From Nonomuraea glycinis (GTDB taxonomy: Bacteria; Actinomycetota; Actinomycetes; Streptosporangiales; Streptosporangiaceae), in assembly GCF_014646515.1 (NCBI RefSeq), contig NZ_BMNK01000007.1, forward strand, positions 374,398 to 438,397: a stretch of 64,000 nt of DNA, written 5' to 3'. The notes beneath the pieces are model-generated. The model was given only the letters and a program-made list of their open reading frames with translations, was not told where the DNA came from and ran no database searches. The translations under genes and the position numbers were made by a program. The stretch's first letter is position 1, and the number at the start of each line of letters is the position of its first letter. Positions 59,635 through 64,000 of the stretch are shown here, piece after piece.

Positions 59635-60000
59635 ATGCACGAGGTCGGGATGTGCGAGGGCCTGGTCGAGCTGATCCAGCGGCGCGCCGAGGGCAGGCCC
59701 GTGACCGGCGCGCGGGTGCGGGTCGGGGTCCGGCACGCGGTCGTCGGGGACGCCTTCGAGCAGGCTTTCGCGCTCGCCTCTGCGGGCACGCCCGCTGAGG
59801 GCGCCGTGGTGGATCTGGTGGTGACGCCGGTCACCGTGGCGTGCCGCTCCTGCGGGAGCCGCAGCGAGTCGCTGGACGTGCTGGCGCTGTGCCCGCCGTG
59901 CGGCAGCGATGAGGTGGACGTCAGCGACGGTGACGAGCTGGTGCTGGAGTCCGTCGACTTCGGGAAGGAGCCGTGCGATGTGCCTGGGGATTCCCGGTGA
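59635..60000 (+). CDS. hypA: hydrogenase nickel-incorporation protein HypA
   Basis: 121 aa. The Ni-binding N terminus MHEVGMCEGL and a zinc site with CRSCGS and CPPCGS. HypA works with a HypB GTPase to insert Ni into HhyL. No hypB was seen in this window. Overlaps hypC by 23 bp. Confidence 0.93.
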   Translation: MHEVGMCEGLVELIQRRAEGRPVTGARVRVGVRHAVVGDAFEQAFALASAGTPAEGAVVDLVVTPVTVACRSCGSRSESLDVLALCPPCGSDEVDVSDGDELVLESVDFGKEPCDVPGDSR

Positions 60001-60250
60001 GCTGGTGGCCGACGCTCCCGAGCATCCGGATCTGGCGGTGGTAGAGGTCGGCGGGGTGCGCCGGCGGATCAACGTGGGGCTGCTGGCCGATGAGGAGCTG
60101 AGGATCGGCGACTGGGTGCTGGTGCATGTGGGGTTCGCGCTGTCGAAGATCTCGCAGGAGGAGGCGCGGGCGGTGCTCGGCTATCTGGAGGGGCTCGGGC
60201 GGGACTACGACGACGAGCTGGACGCGCTGCGGGCGTCGGACATCACGTGA
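59978..60250 (+). CDS. hypC: hydrogenase assembly chaperone HypC
   Basis: 90 aa, beginning with the diagnostic MCLGIPGELV; Cys2 carries the Fe(CN)2CO precursor together with HypD. Downstream residues RINVGLLADEELRIGDWVLV form the OB-like barrel. The start overlaps hypA. Confidence 0.95.
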   Translation: MCLGIPGELVADAPEHPDLAVVEVGGVRRRINVGLLADEELRIGDWVLVHVGFALSKISQEEARAVLGYLEGLGRDYDDELDALRASDIT

Positions 60251-60268
60251 GGACGAGGGGGGCGGCCG

Positions 60269-61396
60269 GTGCGGTTCGTCGATGAGTACCGGGACGCCGG
60301 GAAGGCCAGGGTGCTGGCCGCGGACATCGCCGCGCGGTGTGAGCCGGGGCGGCGGTACACGTTCATGGAGGTGTGCGGGGGGCACACGCACACGATCTAC
60401 AAGCATGGGCTGGAGGATCATCTGCCGGAGCAGGTGGCGCTGGTGCACGGGCCGGGCTGCCCGGTGTGCGTGATCCCGATGGGGCGGGTGGACGACGCGA
60501 TGCACATCGCCGCCCAGCCGGATGTGATCATGACGTCGTTCGGCGACATGATGCGGGTGCCGGGTGGTAAGGGGTCGTTCCTGGACGCGAAGGCGGCGGG
60601 GGCGGACATCCGGATGGTGTATTCGCCGCTGGACGCGCTGAAGATCGCCAAGTTGAATCCGGGGCGGCGGGTGGTGTTCATGGCGATCGGGTTCGAGACG
60701 ACCGCGCCGTCGACGGCGATGACGGTGCTGCGGGCGGCGGCCGAGGGGGTGGAGAACTTCTCGGTGTTCTGCAACCACGTGCTGATCATTCCGGCGATCA
60801 AGGCGATTCTGGACTCCCCTGATCTGCGGCTGGACGGGTTCATCGGGCCTGGTCACGTGTCGGCGGTGATCGGGTGCCGGCCGTACGAATTCATCGCCCG
60901 GGAGTACGGCAAGCCGCTGGTGGTGGCGGGGTTCGAGCCGTTGGACGTGCTGCAGTCGGTGCACATGCTGCTGGGTCAGCTCGGTGAGGGGCGGGCCGAG
61001 GTGGGCAACCAGTACGGGCGGGTGGTGCCGTGGGAGGGTAACCGGACCGCGATGGAGGTCATCGGCAAGGTGATGCGGTTGCGGCCGTACTTCGAGTGGC
61101 GGGGGTTGGGGTTCATCGCGCAGTCGGCGCTGTCGGTGGCCGATGAGTACGCGGCGTTCGACGCCGAGCGGGTGTTCGACCTGCCGGGGTTGCGGGTGGC
61201 CGATCCGAAGGCGTGTCAGTGCGGCGAGGTGCTGAAGGGGGTGCTGAAGCCGTGGGAGTGCAAGGTGTTCGGCACCGCGTGCACGCCGGAGACGCCGATC
61301 GGGACGTGCATGGTGTCGTCGGAGGGGGCGTGCGCGGCCTACTACACCTTCGGCCGGTTCAGTCGTGAGCGTGTGAGGGAGGCGACCCGGGCATGA
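60269..61396 (+). CDS. hypD: hydrogenase formation protein HypD
   Basis: 375 aa. Conserved GGHTHTIYKHG, GPGCPVCVIP and the C-terminal Fe-S cluster cysteines in KACQCGEVLKG, GTACTPETPIGTCMVSSEGA. HypD assembles the Fe(CN)2(CO) unit with HypC and HypE; the CO may come from HoxX. GTG start after GAGGGGGG. The stop overlaps hypE. Confidence 0.96.
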   Translation: MRFVDEYRDAGKARVLAADIAARCEPGRRYTFMEVCGGHTHTIYKHGLEDHLPEQVALVHGPGCPVCVIPMGRVDDAMHIAAQPDVIMTSFGDMMRVPGGKGSFLDAKAAGADIRMVYSPLDALKIAKLNPGRRVVFMAIGFETTAPSTAMTVLRAAAEGVENFSVFCNHVLIIPAIKAILDSPDLRLDGFIGPGHVSAVIGCRPYEFIAREYGKPLVVAGFEPLDVLQSVHMLLGQLGEGRAEVGNQYGRVVPWEGNRTAMEVIGKVMRLRPYFEWRGLGFIAQSALSVADEYAAFDAERVFDLPGLRVADPKACQCGEVLKGVLKPWECKVFGTACTPETPIGTCMVSSEGACAAYYTFGRFSRERVREATRA

Positions 61397-62574
61397 GTTC
61401 GGAGCCGGCCGTCGAAGGACGGGCCGTGGGGCGGGCCGAGGGGGTGGAGCGGGCGGTGGCGGAGTCGCGGGCCGGTGTCGCGCCCGGTGGCTCGTCGTCC
61501 GGGGGGCGTGAGCAGCAGGTGCTCGATCGGATCGCCCGGGTCCGGCGGCGCAGGGCGGTGGTCAGGGAGGAGCGGATCACGCTCGCTCACGGGGCGGGTG
61601 GCAAGGCCACGCAGACGCTGATCGAGGCGGTGTTCCTGGAGGCGTTCCGCAACCCGGTGCTGGCGGCGCTGGAGGACGGGGCGACGCTGTCGCTGGACTG
61701 CGCGCGGGCGGCGTTCACGACGGACTCGTTCGTGGTCTCGCCGCTGTTCTTCCCCGGCGGGGACATCGGTGATCTGGCCGTCAACGGGACGGTGAACGAC
61801 CTGGCGATGTGCGGGGCGCGGCCGGCGTTCCTGTCGGCGGGGTTCATCCTGGAGGAAGGGTTCCCGGTGGCCGACCTGCGGCGGATCGCCGCCTCCATGG
61901 CGGCGGCGGCCGGCGCGGCGGGGGTGTCGATCGTGGCGGGCGACACGAAGGTGGTCGAGCGGGGCAAGGCCGACGGCTGCTACGTGACGACCTCGGGGGT
62001 CGGGCTGCTGGAGCGGCAGGTGAGCCTGTCGGCCGCCGGCGCCCGGTCCGGGGACGCGGTCATCGTGTCCGGCCCCATGGGCGAGCACGGGGCGGCGATC
62101 ATGCTGGCGCGGGGTGATTTCGGGATCGAGGCGCCGATCGTCTCCGACACCGCTCCCCTGCACGGCCTGGTCGCGGCGCTGCTGGACGCGTTGCCGGGCG
62201 GGGTGCGGTCGCTGCGGGACGCCACCCGCGGCGGGGTGGCCACCGTGCTGAACGAGGTGGCGACCGCTTCTCAGGTGGCGGTCGTGGTGGAGGAGGAGGC
62301 GCTGCCGGTGCGGGCGGAGGTGACGGGCGTGTGCGAGCTGCTCGGCATCGATCCGCTGTACGTGGCCTGCGAGGGCCGGTTCGTGGCGGTGGTCGACGGG
62401 GAGCATGCCGATCGGGCGGTGCAGGTGCTGCGGGGGCAGCCGGGTGGCGCGGGGGCGGTGCGGATCGGGACGGTGCGTGATGATCCGCCGGGTCTGGTGC
62501 TGCTGCGGACGGTGTTCGGCGGCACCCGCATCGTGGACCTGCTCGTCGGCGATCCGCTACCGCGCATCTGCTGA
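61393..62574 (+). CDS. hypE: hydrogenase expression/formation protein HypE
   Basis: 393 aa. Dehydrates the HypF-made thiocarboxamide to a thiocyanate on its C-terminal Cys, here in the final PRIC. AIR-synthase fold: ITLAHGAGGKATQTLI, NDLAMCGARPAFLSAG, DATRGGVATVLNE. It has a non-conserved N-terminal extension of about 60 residues rich in Arg, Ala and Glu. ATG overlaps the hypD stop. Convergent with hypF. Confidence 0.95.
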   Translation: MSSEPAVEGRAVGRAEGVERAVAESRAGVAPGGSSSGGREQQVLDRIARVRRRRAVVREERITLAHGAGGKATQTLIEAVFLEAFRNPVLAALEDGATLSLDCARAAFTTDSFVVSPLFFPGGDIGDLAVNGTVNDLAMCGARPAFLSAGFILEEGFPVADLRRIAASMAAAAGAAGVSIVAGDTKVVERGKADGCYVTTSGVGLLERQVSLSAAGARSGDAVIVSGPMGEHGAAIMLARGDFGIEAPIVSDTAPLHGLVAALLDALPGGVRSLRDATRGGVATVLNEVATASQVAVVVEEEALPVRAEVTGVCELLGIDPLYVACEGRFVAVVDGEHADRAVQVLRGQPGGAGAVRIGTVRDDPPGLVLLRTVFGGTRIVDLLVGDPLPRIC

Positions 62575-62600
62575 GCTGCCGTGCCGGTCCCCCGCCGGGG

Positions 62601-64000
62601 TCAGGCGCAGGCGGTCTGGGCGGCGGCTGCTACCGCTTGGCCCAGGCTGAGGCCGCCGTCGTTGCAGGGCACCCGGTGGTGGGTCAGTACCCGGAAGCCG
62701 TGGCGGCGCAGCCGTTCGGTGATGCCGCCGAGCAGCACGGTGTTGGCGAACACACCGCCGGACAGCGCCACCGTGCCGAGCCCGGTGGCGTCGGCGACCA
62801 GGCGGACCGCCACGGTGACCGCCTCGGCCAGCCCGTGGTGGAAGCGGGCCGCGATCACGCCGGTCGCCACTCCCCCGCGCAGGTCCGCCGCCACCGCCCG
62901 GATCAGGTCGGTGCTGGTGATCACGACCGGCGGGCCGGAGGTCACGGTGACCGGGTAGCCGTCGCGGACGGTCCGGTCGGCCCGCTGCTCCAGCTCCACC
63001 GCCGCCTGGCCCTCGTAGCCCGCCCGGTCGCAGATGCCGGCCAGGGCGGAAACCGCGTCGAACAGCCGCCCGGCGCTCGAGGTGAGCGGCGCGGCGGGGC
63101 CGCCGGCGGCCAGCACGGCGGACACCGCCTGCCAGGCGGCCGGGTTGCGGGCGTGCACGTCGAGGCCGTGGGCGGGCTCGTGGGCGGCGTGCAGGAAGGC
63201 CGCCGCCATCCGCCACGGCTGGCGGACGGCGGTGGCGCCGCCGGGCATCGGCACCTGCTCCAGATGCCCGGCCCGGTCGAACGTGGCCAGGTCGGCCACC
63301 AGCAGCTCGCCGCCCCAGACGGTGCCGTCGCCGCCGTGGCCGGTGCCGTCGAAGGCGACGCCGATGACCGGTCCCGGCTCGCCGTGCTCGGCCAGGCAGG
63401 AGACGATGTGGGCGTGGTGGTGCTGTACCCCGATCGTGTCGACGCCGTTGAGGCTGAGCGCGTACTTCGTGGACAGATACTCCGGGTGCAGGTCGTGCGC
63501 GACGAGGGCGGGCTCGATGCCGGTCAGCCGCCGTAGCCGGCCGAGTTCGGTGGTGTAGGCGCGCAGGGTGCGGTAGTCCTCCAGGTCGCCGAGGTGCTGG
63601 GACAGGATCGCGCGGTTGCCCTGGGCCAGGCAGAAGGTGCTCTTCTGCTGGGCTCCGCAGGCGAGCACCGGCAGGGGGAAGGGCCATGGCAGCCGGAGCG
63701 GTTCGGGGGCGTACCCGCGTGCCCGGCGTATGGGCAGGGGGGCGCCGTCGAAGACGCGCATCACCGAGTCGTCGACGGGGGCGTGGATCGGGCGGTCGTG
63801 GCTCAGGAAGGCGTCGGCGATGCCGCCGAGTCGCCGCCGGGCGTCCTCGTCGTCGTGGGCGATCGGCTCGCCGGAGCTGTTTCCGCTGGTGAGGACGTAC
63901 GGGCGGGTGAGTTCGCGGCAGAGCAGGTGGTGCAGGGGCGTGTACGGCAGTGCGACGCCGAGCTCGCGGGTGCCGGGCGCCACGGAGGGGGCGACCGGTG
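62601..64000 (-). CDS. hypF: carbamoyltransferase HypF, C-terminal part (5' end beyond window)
   Basis: The frame is open to the right edge, so the N-terminal acylphosphatase and zinc-finger parts lie outside. Visible are the YrdC-like end (VAPGTRELGVALPYTPLHHL) and the Kae1-like domain with HHHAHIVSCLAEHG, GVAFDGTGHGGDGT, ALSGGVFANT and NDGGLSLGQ. HypF transfers the carbamoyl group to HypE as the CN source. It faces hypE across 26 bp, so it has its own promoter to the right. Confidence 0.95.
   Translation of the reverse strand, partial: PVAPSVAPGTRELGVALPYTPLHHLLCRELTRPYVLTSGNSSGEPIAHDDEDARRRLGGIADAFLSHDRPIHAPVDDSVMRVFDGAPLPIRRARGYAPEPLRLPWPFPLPVLACGAQQKSTFCLAQGNRAILSQHLGDLEDYRTLRAYTTELGRLRRLTGIEPALVAHDLHPEYLSTKYALSLNGVDTIGVQHHHAHIVSCLAEHGEPGPVIGVAFDGTGHGGDGTVWGGELLVADLATFDRAGHLEQVPMPGGATAVRQPWRMAAAFLHAAHEPAHGLDVHARNPAAWQAVSAVLAAGGPAAPLTSSAGRLFDAVSALAGICDRAGYEGQAAVELEQRADRTVRDGYPVTVTSGPPVVITSTDLIRAVAADLRGGVATGVIAARFHHGLAEAVTVAVRLVADATGLGTVALSGGVFANTVLLGGITERLRRHGFRVLTHHRVPCNDGGLSLGQAVAAAAQTACA

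Overview
This is a 64-kb window of about 70% G+C bacterial DNA. Three things point to an actinomycete, probably a soil form of the Streptosporangiales type: a SARP/AfsR-class regulator, a group 1h (actinobacterial-type) NiFe hydrogenase locus, and an actinobacterial dif sequence. The genus cannot be fixed from sequence reading alone. No rRNA, tRNA or CRISPR array was recognised.

Region 1 (1-8.1 kb) is the end of a nonribosomal peptide gene cluster. Two coupled NRPS genes both carry adenylation domains with the EntF-like serine code. The second ends in a thioesterase with a cysteine nucleophile. An EntS-like MFS exporter follows, so a serine-containing siderophore or similar peptide is likely. 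Region 2 (8-20.4 kb) holds mixed housekeeping and defence genes: an F420-type oxidoreductase, an SDR, a HelD/HelR RNA polymerase motor, a MarR repressor divergent from an RND pump, purB, a lipoprotein and a serine hydrolase. Region 3 (20.4-40.1 kb) is regulatory and accessory. It has a SARP regulator divergent from two redox genes, a two-component system beside an ABC exporter whose permease is fused to an extracellular alpha/beta hydrolase, TetR/SnoaL and TetR/TetX-like divergent pairs, and TipA- and BmrR-type MerR pairs. It also holds fragments of an acetyltransferase, a carboxylesterase and a Tn3-family transposase.

Region 4 (40.2-48.1 kb) contains a leaderless XRE gene, a tyrosine recombinase, a MurA-like enzyme fused to an HTH domain, hoxX (the aerobic CO-ligand synthase for NiFe hydrogenases), a pair of membrane-anchored L7/L12-like proteins and a dif site at 48102-48129. 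This places the window at the replication terminus. Region 5 (48.2-64 kb) starts with small enzymes and a radical SAM gene, then a tightly overlapping hydrogenase operon: hhyS-hhyL, a NifU-like gene, four accessory genes of unknown role, a maturation protease, a 35-aa membrane peptide and hypA-hypC-hypD-hypE. A convergent hypF runs off the end.

The most unusual structural signal is an AT-rich 20-bp motif, consensus RATCTACANTGTAAAGGCG, found five times between 9.8 and 38.1 kb. It is always in the same orientation and always at gene ends or between genes. All copies lie on one side of the dif site. It is an unexplained element and a candidate chromosome-terminus or regulator site.
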